Assembly: GCA_900550475.1 (NCBI GenBank)
Contig: URSA01000004.1
Location: 124,001-188,000 of the forward strand
Origin: an uncultured Lachnospiraceae bacterium
GTDB lineage: Bacteria > Bacillota > Clostridia > Lachnospirales > Lachnospiraceae
Direction: 5' to 3'
DNA length: 64,000 nt
The notes beneath the pieces were generated by a model, which was not told the origin of the DNA, did no database searches, and saw only the letters and a program-made list of their open reading frames with translations. The translations under genes were made by a program, and so were the position numbers. This document shows positions 54,007 through 63,245 of this stretch, piece after piece. Numbering within the stretch: position 1 is the first letter of the stretch; each line of letters opens with the position of its first letter.

Positions 54007-56334
54007 ATGCAGGTAAACGAGATTGTGGAACAGATGGACGGATTGATCTCTTCCGGGCGTGGAGCGGAGGCACAGGCGCTACTTGAACAGGGCATCTGCC
54101 GGGCAATGGAGGAAAAGGATGACGCCGCCCTTTTGACGCTTCTGAATGAGATGATCGGCTACACAAGGGAGACCAGCCGGGTGGAGGATTCCTACCGGTA
54201 CGCAGATGCGGCGCTTGCGCTGATGGAACGGATGGGAATCGGCGAGACCACCGCTTACGCCACCACGCTGCTCAATATTGCCAACGCTTACCGGGCGGGA
54301 GGGCGGCTTGCAGACTCCCTTGCGCGCTATGAGGAAGTGATTGCCCTCTATGAAAAGCAGTTGGATCAGAATGACATGCTTTTTGCGAGCCTGTATAACA
54401 ATATCAGTTTGTTGTATCAGGAAATGGGCGATTTTTCCAAGGCGAAGGAAAGTGAGCTAAAGGCGCTTGCAATCGTGAAGCAGAACGACGATGTCTATTT
54501 TGAGGAGGCGGTCACCTGTGCCAATCTTGCGGCAAGCTGCCTGCAGCTGGGCGAGGATGATCTTGCGGCAGGGTATTTTGAACATGCCATAAGCATTTTT
54601 GAGACCCGAGGCATCCGGGATTCCCATTATGCGGCGGCGCTTTCGTCCATGGGAACCTTCTATTACAGGCAGCGTGACTTTGAGCGTGCCGCGGACTGCT
54701 TTGAAAAGGCGATGGCGGCGGTGAAGGAGTCACTCGGCGAGAACGAGTATTATCACAGACTTGCGGAAAATCTGGCGGCGTGCCGGCATGCGGTGCGGGA
54801 GGAGCCTCTGTCCGGGCTTGCTTTATGCCGTCTTTTCTATGAAAAATACGGCAAGCCCATGCTGGAGGCAAAGTTTTCGGAGGATCTGGACAAAATTGCG
54901 GTGGGGCTTGTGGGCGAGGGCTCGGACTGCTTTGGTTTTGACGATAAAATTTCAAGAGATCATGATTGGGGTCCCGGCTTTGCAATCTGGATTCCGGAGG
55001 AGACAGATGCAAAAATCGGAGATGCGCTGCGGGCTGCCTACGACGCCCTGCCGAAGGAATTTATGGGCGCTGTCCGCATGGAAAGCCCACAGGGAAAGGG
55101 ACGAGTCGGGGTATGTACTGTCCGCAGCTTCTATGAGCGGATATTGGGTGCGGAGCACTGCCGCAATCTGACCAAGACCGTGACCGCCGGGGATTTTGCG
55201 TGGGAGGAGCTTGCGGACGAGGCACTGGCAGCCGCCACAAACGGCGAGGTGTTCTATGACGGCGAGGGCGTTTTCAGCGCCATCAGAAAGGTGCTGCAGG
55301 AGGGCTGCCCGGAGAGGATATGGTATTTGAAGCTGGCGGAGGCATGTGCAAAATTTTCTCAGGCGCTGCCTTACAATTATGAGAGAATGTCAGGGAGAGG
55401 GGATTCTGTGGCGGCGCTGCTTGCAAAGGCGGAGGGGCTGCGGCAGGCAATGAAGCTGGTTTATTACATGGACGGTGAGTACCCGCCCCACGACAAATGG
55501 CTCTATGCGGGCATCGCGGGAAAGCAGGACTGTGGTCAGATCGCGGACGTTCTGCGGGAATTGGGAGATGCGGGAGAAGTGCCGGGCGTGGGAGAAGTGA
55601 CAGAGAAGCTTGGCAGTCTGCTGGCGGATCGGTTGTATGAAAAGGATTATGTGGGCGTCAGGGAGCCCTATCTGGCATATTATGTGCAGGAATTGTTGGA
55701 AAAAGCGGTCCTTTCGGAGGAGAGCATTGAGGAGCTGGCGCAAAAGATTGCCAAAGAGGAGTTTGCTGCCTTTGACAAGGTGCGAAACGAGGGCGGCAGG
55801 GCAAGCTGCCAGAATGACTGGTACACCTTTTCCATTATGCGCCGCAGCCAGTACCTCACATGGAGCAAGAATATGCTGCTTCAATATCTCTGCGATTTCA
55901 GGCAGGCGGAACAGAACGGGCGCAACCTGATCGAGGAGAAGTACGGGAGAATGATGGAGAGCACCGCGCCGGAAAGGTATGCGGAGATAGCGGATCGCAT
56001 TCCGGCAGTTCCCGAAGAAAAGAAGCAGATCATAGAGGCAATCGTGCAGATTCAGGTTGGCTTTATGGAGGCATTTGCGGCACGGTATCCTCGTCTGGCG
56101 GCAAATGCGAGGACGATCCACACTTACGACGACAGAGAGTATGACACCTCCTATGAAACCTATCTGAGAGGGGAGCTCGGCACCTATTCCGACAAGATGC
56201 TGACTATGTACGGGCGCTTTGTGGTGCAGCTTGCCAAGGAGGGAAAGAACCTTGCTGAAATGACGATGGAGAACAGCGCGCGGCTGTACGGGTATGAAAG
56301 TCTGGAGGCAGCCGAGGAGAAGATGCCGCTTTAA
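54007..56334 (+). CDS. TPR-DUF4037-DUF4125 fusion protein
   Basis: 775 residues, cytoplasmic. The first 260 residues are TPR repeats (TTLLNIANAYRAGGRLADSL, SLYNNISLLYQEMGDFSKAK, ALSSMGTFYYRQRDFERAAD). About 270-560 is DUF4037, a nucleotidyltransferase-like domain, with GEGSDCFGFDDKISRDHDWG holding the GS...D.D pattern of that fold. About 585-765 is DUF4125 (CQNDWYTFSIMRRSQYLTWS then LLQYLCDF, ETYLRGELGTYSDKMLTMYG). Separate DUF4037 and DUF4125 families occur in many Firmicutes and actinobacteria; a natural fusion with TPRs suggests a signalling or regulatory enzyme. Substrate and partner are unknown. Confidence 0.8.
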   Translation: MQVNEIVEQMDGLISSGRGAEAQALLEQGICRAMEEKDDAALLTLLNEMIGYTRETSRVEDSYRYADAALALMERMGIGETTAYATTLLNIANAYRAGGRLADSLARYEEVIALYEKQLDQNDMLFASLYNNISLLYQEMGDFSKAKESELKALAIVKQNDDVYFEEAVTCANLAASCLQLGEDDLAAGYFEHAISIFETRGIRDSHYAAALSSMGTFYYRQRDFERAADCFEKAMAAVKESLGENEYYHRLAENLAACRHAVREEPLSGLALCRLFYEKYGKPMLEAKFSEDLDKIAVGLVGEGSDCFGFDDKISRDHDWGPGFAIWIPEETDAKIGDALRAAYDALPKEFMGAVRMESPQGKGRVGVCTVRSFYERILGAEHCRNLTKTVTAGDFAWEELADEALAAATNGEVFYDGEGVFSAIRKVLQEGCPERIWYLKLAEACAKFSQALPYNYERMSGRGDSVAALLAKAEGLRQAMKLVYYMDGEYPPHDKWLYAGIAGKQDCGQIADVLRELGDAGEVPGVGEVTEKLGSLLADRLYEKDYVGVREPYLAYYVQELLEKAVLSEESIEELAQKIAKEEFAAFDKVRNEGGRASCQNDWYTFSIMRRSQYLTWSKNMLLQYLCDFRQAEQNGRNLIEEKYGRMMESTAPERYAEIADRIPAVPEEKKQIIEAIVQIQVGFMEAFAARYPRLAANARTIHTYDDREYDTSYETYLRGELGTYSDKMLTMYGRFVVQLAKEGKNLAEMTMENSARLYGYESLEAAEEKMPL

Positions 56335-56480
56335 GTGTCGGCGACGCCGAATCTCCGGGAAATCCGCAGGAATGAACGGCTCAAAGGTATATCTTGGAAA
56401 AAACAGGGCACAATGCAAGTAGAAATTGCGCCCGGAAAAATGCAGGATAGAGCGGGCAGGGAAAGTGAGGCGTTTGAGAC

Positions 56481-56918
56481 ATGAAGGAAGCGGACATGAA
56501 ATATGACGGATTCGGAGGCATGGACGAAGCAGGGCAGAACGGATCGGAAAGCATACATGAGGCGGAAGAAAAACGTGACCGGATTCAGAGCACGGTCGGA
56601 GCGGAAGCAAACGGAATCGGCAACACAATAGGTATGGAGTTTGCCGGGGCAGGCAGCATGCCGGGTATAGGTTTTGCCGGAATCGGCAGCGCGGCGAGCA
56701 TGGGATTTGGCGGAGCAGCCGGAATAAACGGCATGACAGGAGAGGAGACCTTCTGGGGGCTGCCGGTAGCCTTTGCCATGGAGGAGGAAGCCCGTGACCG
56801 TATCGGCAACATGACGGACGAGCAGCGCGAGGTACTGCGCCAAAAGAGCACCGGTCTGACGGATGACAGCCAGATCGAGGAGCTGGTGCGCATGGTTGCG
56901 GAAGGGAAGTTTGAATAA
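56481..56918 (+). CDS. Small glycine-rich protein of unknown function
   Basis: 145 residues. The N-terminal third is acidic, the middle (about 40-85) is Gly/Ala/Met/Ile-rich with short repeats (GIGNTIGMEF, GIGFAGIGS, SMGFGGAAG). The last 45 residues are a helical segment (NMTDEQREVLRQKSTGLTDD, SQIEELVRMVAEGKFE) that looks conserved. There is no signal peptide or cysteine. It lies 146 bp after the TPR gene and ends at a strong terminator. An in-frame ATG at 56496 is an alternative start. Confidence 0.6.
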   Translation: MKEADMKYDGFGGMDEAGQNGSESIHEAEEKRDRIQSTVGAEANGIGNTIGMEFAGAGSMPGIGFAGIGSAASMGFGGAAGINGMTGEETFWGLPVAFAMEEEARDRIGNMTDEQREVLRQKSTGLTDDSQIEELVRMVAEGKFE

Positions 56919-56926
56919 AAAAATAC

Positions 56927-56985
56927 GAACCGACCACCAAAAGCCAGATCAAAATCTGACGATTGGGAGGTCGGTTCATTTTTTA
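56927..56985. terminator. Bidirectional terminator
   Basis: GAACCGACC (56927-56935) pairs with GGTCGGTTC (56969-56977); ATTTTTT follows on the plus strand and an AAAAAAA run precedes it, so it can also serve the minus-strand gene ending at 57003. Confidence 0.8.
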
Positions 56986-57002
56986 AACAAATCTTACGCG
57001 CA

Positions 57003-57335
57003 CTATTTCGGCCGCACGGTCAGCCGGGCGATGTGCCCGTCGGGGGAGACAGCCTGCACCGTGGCGATTGCCATGACATGGAAGCCGCCGAAGGAGGCGA
57101 TAAACTCCGCCTGATTGTCGTTGACCACCATGGCTTCCGAGATGGAATACTGTCTGAAGGTAAATTTGTTGCGGAAGAACATGGAAATGGCTTCCCTGCC
57201 GTACAGGTGATATTCGTGCTGCGGTGTACCGTTGGGACAGTAATCGCAGAGATGTCCGTCCTTGGTGAAAAGCTCGCCCAGCGCGGCAAAATCCTTCTGA
57301 TTCATAACTTCTACATATTGTTCAATCGGTCTCAT
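57003..57335 (-). CDS. NTF2-like (SnoaL fold) protein
   Basis: 110 residues from the ATG at 57335 (AAAGGAGGG upstream). The NTF2-like cone fold is suggested by the opening IEQYVEVMNQKDFAALGELF, then TKDGHLCDY, and the closing beta strands (EAMVVNDNQAEFIASFGGFH, HIARLTVRPK). Such proteins are small enzymes (isomerases, dehydratases, cyclases) or ligand binders. It lies 14 nt downstream of the SDR gene in the same operon, so the two probably act on the same metabolite. The substrate is unknown; steroid, polyketide or sugar compounds are all possible. Confidence 0.75.
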   Translation of the reverse strand: MRPIEQYVEVMNQKDFAALGELFTKDGHLCDYCPNGTPQHEYHLYGREAISMFFRNKFTFRQYSISEAMVVNDNQAEFIASFGGFHVMAIATVQAVSPDGHIARLTVRPK

Positions 57336-57349
57336 AGCAGTTCCCTCCT

Positions 57350-58138
57350 TTAATATACCTTCTCGGTGTTCAGCAATGCGTCGGTGCCGCCGTCCACAAA
57401 CAGAATGTTGCCGTTGATGCCCTTGGCAGCGGGCGAGGCGAGAAAGACGATGACAGATGCGATTTCCTCGGGATCCATCAGGGTTTCCGTGCCGTACTTG
57501 GTAGGGATGGGAAGCGCGTTCAACGCCATTTTCGCATTGATCGACATGGTTGCGGTCATGGCGGTGTTGACATTGCCCGGCGCAACTGCGTTGATCCGCA
57601 CGCCGTTTGCCGCGAAGGAAGCGGAATGGCGGCGCACCCATCTTGCAAGGGCATATTTGGTGGCAACATAGATGCTGTTGCCCACGGACAGGTTGGCACC
57701 GTCCAGGGTGCTTACCAGATTCACAATTCTCTGTTCATCCCCGATATTGTTCAAAAGATCTGCGATGTCCATTCTTCCCGCGCCCTGTGAAATGGTGTTG
57801 GAAGCGGTGACAACGCAGGTGCCGTGCTTTTTCTCCAACAGATCATACACACCCCTGGCAAGTGTGACCGTGCCAAAATAATTCAGGGAAACGATCAGCG
57901 GAAGGTTGCCGCATGCCCCCGATACCCCGGCGTTGCAGATCATGCCGTCAAGACCTTCCGGGTGCAGAAGATGCAGCTTGTCGATCGTCTCCTGCCTGCC
58001 CTCCGGTGTTGCCAGATTCACACAAATGTCGCCACCCTTTAAGTCAATGTTGATTACCTCGTGGCCGTCCGCCCTCAAAAGTTCTACCGTTTTTGCACCG
58101 ATTCCGCTGGAACCGCCGGTAATTGCAAATACACCCAT
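57350..58138 (-). CDS. Short-chain dehydrogenase/reductase (3-alpha-hydroxysteroid dehydrogenase-like)
   Basis: 262 residues from the ATG at 58138 (AAGGAGG upstream). Rossmann nucleotide-binding motif GGSSGIG at about 8-14, an Asp after beta 2 (INIDLKGGD) favouring NAD, CNAGVSG, catalytic Tyr and Lys in YVATK, and the closing GINGNILFVDGG. An insertion after the catalytic-serine strand (ASNTISQGAG... to LVSTLDGANL) resembles that of 3-alpha-hydroxysteroid dehydrogenase/carbonyl reductases. It is co-transcribed with the NTF2-like gene and divergent from a MocR regulator, which likely controls it. Confidence 0.85.
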   Translation of the reverse strand: MGVFAITGGSSGIGAKTVELLRADGHEVINIDLKGGDICVNLATPEGRQETIDKLHLLHPEGLDGMICNAGVSGACGNLPLIVSLNYFGTVTLARGVYDLLEKKHGTCVVTASNTISQGAGRMDIADLLNNIGDEQRIVNLVSTLDGANLSVGNSIYVATKYALARWVRRHSASFAANGVRINAVAPGNVNTAMTATMSINAKMALNALPIPTKYGTETLMDPEEIASVIVFLASPAAKGINGNILFVDGGTDALLNTEKVY

Positions 58139-58259
58139 AGTGCTCCTCCTTATTTCAAAACTGTATGTACATATCCTACATTTTCCATTATAATGAAGAT
58201 TGATACCTTTAAAACTACCAAAACAGTACAAAATAAAGATACCAGATGGAGAAAAGACC

Positions 58260-59747
58260 ATGCGCGCATACGATTTTTCAAAGAGAGGAAAAATTTCATT
58301 ATATGAATATCTGTACGAATGTCTGAAAAAGGATATTCTGGAGGGACGCATTGCGGCGGGGGAGAAGCTGCCCTCGAAACGGGAGATGGCGCTGCTCCAT
58401 GATATCAGCGTGAAAACCGTGGAAAATGCCTATGGGCAGCTGATCGCGGAGGGCTATCTGGAGGCGATGGAGAAGCGCGGGTATTTTGCGGCAAAGGTGA
58501 GCCATGAGAACTATCATATTCATAGAGGTGAAAAAGAGAGGAACGAAAAATCAGCTTGTCGGAGCGAGACGCAGGCAGAAAAAAATTGCGGGCTGGAAAG
58601 TCGTGGACGGGAAAGCCGCAAACAGGAAGCAGGGGAGGGAAGCAGCGCCCCCCTCCCCTGCTTCGCTGACTTCACCTCCTCCAACACCACGACCTGCGCA
58701 AAGTTCCCCCTCTCCCGCTGGAACCGGGTCATGCGGGAGACACTGAGCAGTCAGGATGTGCTGCTCTTGCAGACCGCCCCCTTTCAGGGCGTGGAGAAGC
58801 TGCGCCGGGAGATCGCAGCCTACCTTTCCCGAAACAGAGGAATGGAAGTAGACCCGGAGTGTATTCTGGTGGGCGCGGGGACGGAATATCTCTACGGCAG
58901 GCTCCTGCGGCTGCTGCAAAAAGACCGGTATGCGGTGGAGGATCCCGGCTATCGCAAGATAGCGCGGATTTACCGGGACAGCGGAGCCGAGTGCTGCTAT
59001 ATCCCGGTGGACGAATCAGGCATCTGCACGGAGAAGCTGAGAGAGAGCGGTGCCGAGGTGGTGCATGTGTCGCCGGGATACCATTTCCCGCTGGGGACGG
59101 TCATGCCCATCGCGCGCAGGCAGGAGCTTCTGGCGTGGGCATCGGAGGCGCCGGGGCGGTATATCGTGGAGGATGATTACGATTGCGAGTTCCGATACAG
59201 CGGGCGCCCCATTCCCTCCATACAGAGCATGGACAGGCAGCAGCGCGTCATTTACCTCAACACCTTCAACAAGACCCTGTCCCCCGCCCTGCGCGTGGGC
59301 TATATGGTTCTGCCCGAACCCCTGATGGCGTGCTATGAGCAGAGCATGAACTACTATTCCAACACCGTGTCCAGCTTTGAGCAATTTGCGCTGGCGGAAT
59401 TTATGGAAAAAGGATATTTTGAACGCCACATCAGCAGAATGCGGAAATATTATCGGGAGTACAGGGAGCGGATCAGACTGATCTTGAAGGAGTCAGTGCT
59501 TCCCATCAGCAAAACCGGCGGGGATGAGGCAGGAACCCGCATTCTGGTGGAGCTTGTGACCACGCTTACCGATGCACAGATCAAGCAGGAGGCGGCAAAG
59601 GTGGGGATCAAGCTGGAGTGCCTGTCGGAATTTTGTCAGGAACGGAAGGAGATGTTCGCCCATACATTGATTTTAAATTATGCGGACATGGACGAGGCGG
59701 TGATGAAGGAGGCAATCGGACGGCTTGCGCATATTTTTTCCAAATAA
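58260..59747 (+). CDS. MocR-type GntR-family regulator with aminotransferase-like domain
   Basis: 495 residues from the ATG at 58260 (GGAGAAAAG upstream; the frame is open from 58200). The winged-helix GntR domain (about 10-75: LPSKREMALLHDISVKTVEN) is joined by a linker of about 65 residues to a fold-type I aminotransferase domain with the PLP lysine in NTFNKTLSPALRVGYM (near 342) and VEDDYDCEFRYSGRP before it. MocR proteins sense pyridoxal phosphate or amino-type ligands. GATACC occurs twice (58202 and 58238) in the short divergent gap, a possible direct-repeat operator. Its target is probably the SDR/NTF2 pair. Confidence 0.93.
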   Translation: MRAYDFSKRGKISLYEYLYECLKKDILEGRIAAGEKLPSKREMALLHDISVKTVENAYGQLIAEGYLEAMEKRGYFAAKVSHENYHIHRGEKERNEKSACRSETQAEKNCGLESRGRESRKQEAGEGSSAPLPCFADFTSSNTTTCAKFPLSRWNRVMRETLSSQDVLLLQTAPFQGVEKLRREIAAYLSRNRGMEVDPECILVGAGTEYLYGRLLRLLQKDRYAVEDPGYRKIARIYRDSGAECCYIPVDESGICTEKLRESGAEVVHVSPGYHFPLGTVMPIARRQELLAWASEAPGRYIVEDDYDCEFRYSGRPIPSIQSMDRQQRVIYLNTFNKTLSPALRVGYMVLPEPLMACYEQSMNYYSNTVSSFEQFALAEFMEKGYFERHISRMRKYYREYRERIRLILKESVLPISKTGGDEAGTRILVELVTTLTDAQIKQEAAKVGIKLECLSEFCQERKEMFAHTLILNYADMDEAVMKEAIGRLAHIFSK

Positions 59748-59757
59748 AGTCATACTA
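59729..59757 (+). promoter_or_regulatory. Sigma-G promoter of spoVAD
   Basis: GCATA (59729-59733), 17-bp spacer, CATACTA (59751-59757) matches the forespore consensus GHATR-N17/18-CATNHTA fully. It overlaps the 3' end of the MocR gene and would start transcription near 59764, which supports the ATG at 59790 as the start. Confidence 0.7.
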
Positions 59758-59789
59758 AAGAAAAAATGTGCAGAAGGACGGACGAAGCT

Positions 59790-60821
59790 ATGAAGGAAAC
59801 AGAACTGTGTACCGTAGGAAAACAGAGCGTGAAACTGAAAGAACAGGTATACATCAACGGAAGCGCCTCCATTGTGGGAACCAAGGAGGGCGAGGGGCCG
59901 CTTGGACTTTTGTTTGACATGGTGGGCGAGGATGATATGTTTGGATGCCAGACATGGGAGGAGGCGGAAAGCGGCCTCCAGAAGGACGCCGTATACATGG
60001 CGCTTGGAAAGGCGGAGAGGAAGCCGGAGGACATGAGATACATTTTTGCCGGTGACTTACTTGGTCAATCAATAGCCACATCATTTGGTATTATGAATTA
60101 CAGCATACCACTACTGGGCGTATACGGAGCCTGTTCCACCTGCGGAGAGGCACTGACGCTGGGAGCCATGACGGTGTCGGGAGGCTTTGCAAAGGAAGTG
60201 GTGTGCGTGACCTCAAGCCACTTTGCAAGCGCGGAAAAAGAGTTCCGGTTTCCGCTTGGCTACGGCAGTCAACGACCGCTCTCCGCAAGCTGGACGGTGA
60301 CGGGCAGCGGGGCGTTTGTTCTGGGAAGTGAGCAGGGACAGCATTGCCGGGCGCGGATCACGGGAATGACCGTGGGAAAGATCGTGGACTTCGGGCTTAA
60401 GGATTCCCTGAATATGGGGGCGTGCATGGCGCCCGCAGCGGCTTCAACCATAGAAACACACTTCACTGACTACAACAGTCAACCGGAGGAATACGACAAA
60501 ATCATAACGGGAGATCTGGGAAGTGTGGGGCAGCGCGTCCTTCTGGATCTATTGCGGGACAAGGGAATCGACATTGCGGACAGGCATATGGACTGCGGCA
60601 TGGAGATCTATGACGCGGAAACCCAGGACACCCATGCAGGCGGTTCCGGCTGCGGCTGCAGCGCCGTCACGCTGTCCGCCTATATCCTGAAACAGCTGGA
60701 GGAGCACAACTGGAATAAAGTATTGTTCGTGCCCACCGGCGCGCTGCTCAGCAAGACAAGCTACAACGAGGGACAGACGGTGCCGGGCATTGCGCATGCG
60801 GTGGTGATCGAGAGTATATAA
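59790..60821 (+). CDS. spoVAD: Stage V sporulation protein AD
   Basis: 343 residues from the ATG at 59790; the in-frame ATG at 59766 would fall at the predicted transcript start. Thiolase-like fold protein that binds dipicolinic acid at the inner spore membrane. Conserved segments: TKEGEGPLGLLFDMV, FAGDLLGQSIATSFG, YGACSTCGEALTLGA, SASWTVTGSGAFVLG, NMGACMAPAAASTIETHF, ITGDLGSVGQ, and DTHAGGSGCGCSA. It normally lies directly after spoVAC; here it is alone, 13.5 kb away from spoVAA-AB-AC, with its own promoter and terminator. No spoVAE is visible in the window. Confidence 0.95.
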   Translation: MKETELCTVGKQSVKLKEQVYINGSASIVGTKEGEGPLGLLFDMVGEDDMFGCQTWEEAESGLQKDAVYMALGKAERKPEDMRYIFAGDLLGQSIATSFGIMNYSIPLLGVYGACSTCGEALTLGAMTVSGGFAKEVVCVTSSHFASAEKEFRFPLGYGSQRPLSASWTVTGSGAFVLGSEQGQHCRARITGMTVGKIVDFGLKDSLNMGACMAPAAASTIETHFTDYNSQPEEYDKIITGDLGSVGQRVLLDLLRDKGIDIADRHMDCGMEIYDAETQDTHAGGSGCGCSAVTLSAYILKQLEEHNWNKVLFVPTGALLSKTSYNEGQTVPGIAHAVVIESI

Positions 60822-60844
60822 AGCTGAATTTGACAACAAAAAAG

Positions 60845-60894
60845 GTCGCTGAAATACAAACAATAACGTTTGGGTGTATTTTAGCGACTTTTTC
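60845..60894 (+). terminator. Terminator after spoVAD
   Basis: GTCGCT-GAAATAC (60845-60857) pairs with GTATTTT-AGCGAC (60876-60888), followed by TTTTTC. Confidence 0.88.
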
Positions 60895-60989
60895 TTGTGT
60901 TATAATTAAAACATACATTGAACCGGTGCGATGTATGGGAACAAACAGTTTATACATATTGTGCTAAAATGCAAAAAATGGAGGTTACT

Positions 60990-62291
60990 ATGAAGAAAAA
61001 GTTAATGAAATGGGCGGCTGCCGCGATGGCAGTAGCTATGATGACTACAATGGTCGGATGTGGGGGAGCAGACGAAGGAAGTAAACAGACTGGACAGGAT
61101 GCCGTGACGAATCAGGGAACTACCGGTAACACCGATCAGAAAGATACAGGAGAAAAGGTTACCATCAAATTCTGGCATACCTACGGTGACAGCGAGGAAG
61201 CGGTATTTTTGAATACAGTTCTCCCCATGTGGGAGAAGGAGCATCCCGATATTACCGTTGAGGCGGTTCGTCAGGACAGCAGCAACTATCACCAGATGGT
61301 GGTTACGGGCTTTGGTACGGGAGATGTGCCTGATGTGGCGCGTATCGATATTGTAAATACTGCTTCCTATGCGGCTCAGGGCGGACTGGTTGCCTTGAGT
61401 GACAACGCGGATTTTGAAGGAATTCAGGGAGATTATCTGGATGGGCCTCTTTCCACCAATTTTTATCAGGGCAAATATTATGGTCTGCCGCTGGACACAA
61501 ACTGCAAGGCAGCCGTAGTCAATATGAATACGATGAAGGAAATCGGTCTTGATGAAATGCCTGTAAAACTGGAGGACTTCATCAGTGCGGCACAGAACAG
61601 AGGAACCTACAGTATCAGTGTGTCCGGCGTGGGAGACTGGGATCTTTATCCGTATTTCTGGCTGCTTGGAGGCAAGCTGACCAATGACGATTATACAAAG
61701 GCAAGCGGCTATCTTGACAGTGAAGAAAGCGTTGCTGCAATAAAGAAACTGATGGAGCTGCATGACAACAAGATCATTACGATTCGTGATGTGGACGGTA
61801 CTTCCGATGCATGGGACGGAATCAGCACGGGAGAGTATGCAATGTTTTTTGAGGGCCCCTGGTACTTCGGCTCCTATGAGGACAAGGCAAGTGAAAATAT
61901 CTACCCCGAGGTAATTCCCAGCTATAACGGACGTTCCGCTTCCGTAGTGGGCGGTGAGAATATCGTGGTATTCTCCACCAGCAAGCACACGGATGCAGCC
62001 TATGAGTTTGCAAAATTCATGACATCAAAAGAGGTGCAGCTTGCCATGCTGGACGCAGGACAGCTTCCCGTCAGGAAGGATCTGGTCACAGATGATGCGG
62101 TAACCGGCAATCCGGTGTGGTCTGTGTATATGAAACAGATGGAATCTGCCTGCGCAAGAGTCCCGTCCCCGAATCATACCACGATCGGTGAGATATGGAG
62201 CGATACGATGACGAATATTTTTGTCAACGGGGCAGATGTAAAGACGGAACTGACCAATGCGGCAGCGCTGATCGACGAGCAGCTTCAGTAA
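60990..62291 (+). CDS. Sugar ABC transporter substrate-binding lipoprotein
   Basis: 433 residues from the ATG at 60990 (GGAGG upstream). Lipobox MVGC near residue 24 after a hydrophobic signal, then a Thr/Gln/Gly-rich linker. Family 1 solute-binding fold: KFWHTYGDSEEAVFLNTVLP, GDVPDVARID, YGLPLDTNCKAAVVNM, FEGPWYFGSY, and the C-terminal FAKFMTSKEVQLAMLDAGQ. It should capture an oligosaccharide or similar sugar for the two permeases downstream. An extended -10 (TGCTAAAAT, ending 60970) lies just upstream. The ATPase subunit is not in view; such importers often share a common MsmK-type ATPase. Confidence 0.93.
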   Translation: MKKKLMKWAAAAMAVAMMTTMVGCGGADEGSKQTGQDAVTNQGTTGNTDQKDTGEKVTIKFWHTYGDSEEAVFLNTVLPMWEKEHPDITVEAVRQDSSNYHQMVVTGFGTGDVPDVARIDIVNTASYAAQGGLVALSDNADFEGIQGDYLDGPLSTNFYQGKYYGLPLDTNCKAAVVNMNTMKEIGLDEMPVKLEDFISAAQNRGTYSISVSGVGDWDLYPYFWLLGGKLTNDDYTKASGYLDSEESVAAIKKLMELHDNKIITIRDVDGTSDAWDGISTGEYAMFFEGPWYFGSYEDKASENIYPEVIPSYNGRSASVVGGENIVVFSTSKHTDAAYEFAKFMTSKEVQLAMLDAGQLPVRKDLVTDDAVTGNPVWSVYMKQMESACARVPSPNHTTIGEIWSDTMTNIFVNGADVKTELTNAAALIDEQLQ

Positions 62292-62324
62292 CAGAAGGAT
62301 GCATTACTTGCAGGAGGAACAGCC

Positions 62325-63245
62325 ATGGGTGCGTTAGGGAAGAAAATCGGGAGAGGAATAAAAGAGTGGGGCAAGGCGGCTCCGTTTGTTTTGCCGGGAC
62401 TGATTCTGGTCGCATTCTTTGTGATTTACCCTATGATTTTCACGATCAGAATCTCTTTGTCGGAATACCGGATTGTGCAGGGTGAAATCAACTTTGTGGG
62501 ATTGCAGAATTATAAGAGTATTTTTTCGGACACCTCAGGGAGATTCTGGTATGCCCTTCGCAACAATGTTTTGTACGCACTTGTGACAACTCCTGCAATT
62601 ATTTTCAGCGGTTTGATCTTTGCATTCTTAATCAACAATCTTCGCCGCGGAAAGACCATTTTCAAAGTCGGCTTTTATCTTCCGGTGATCACTTCATGGG
62701 TCATTGTGGGTCTGGTTTTTCAGTATATGTTCAACAGCAGCGACAGGGGCCTGATCAATTATATTTTGGTAGATGTTCTTCATTTGATGGACGACTATGT
62801 GCCGTGGCTTTTACGGGAATGGTCGGGAAACGCCGCGATATGGATCATGGGTATCTGGAAAAATGTGGGTTGGGCAATGATTATTTTTCTCGCTGCGCTG
62901 CAGGGGATTCCCACCGATCTGTATGAGGCGGCAAGGCTTGACGGTGCGGATAAAGTGCACGAGTTCCTGTATATTACGGTGCCGATGGTGAAACCAACCA
63001 TCTATTATGTACTGGTCAACATGATGATCGGTTCCTTCAACGTATTTATCCAGGTTATGATGCTGACGGGAGGAAAGCCAAATGGCAGGACGTCCGTATT
63101 GCAGTATCTGTTGTATGACAGAGCATTTAATCAATTCAATTTCGGCGAGGCCTCGGCAATCGGTCTATTCACCGCGGTTACGGTTCTCTTTGTTACAGTC
63201 GTGCTGAACAAGATATTCAAACTGGAAGAGGAGGGGGAGAAGTGA
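62325..63245 (+). CDS. Sugar ABC transporter permease (MalF/UgpA type)
   Basis: 306 residues with six transmembrane helices. The N-terminal cytoplasmic stretch is followed by FVLPGLILVAFFVIYPMIF; the EAA coupling loop is ALQGIPTDLYEAARLDGADK near 190-210. It pairs with the next permease, whose ATG overlaps its stop (TGATG). Gene order binding protein, MalF-type, MalG-type is standard for family 1 carbohydrate importers. Confidence 0.95.
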   Translation: MGALGKKIGRGIKEWGKAAPFVLPGLILVAFFVIYPMIFTIRISLSEYRIVQGEINFVGLQNYKSIFSDTSGRFWYALRNNVLYALVTTPAIIFSGLIFAFLINNLRRGKTIFKVGFYLPVITSWVIVGLVFQYMFNSSDRGLINYILVDVLHLMDDYVPWLLREWSGNAAIWIMGIWKNVGWAMIIFLAALQGIPTDLYEAARLDGADKVHEFLYITVPMVKPTIYYVLVNMMIGSFNVFIQVMMLTGGKPNGRTSVLQYLLYDRAFNQFNFGEASAIGLFTAVTVLFVTVVLNKIFKLEEEGEK

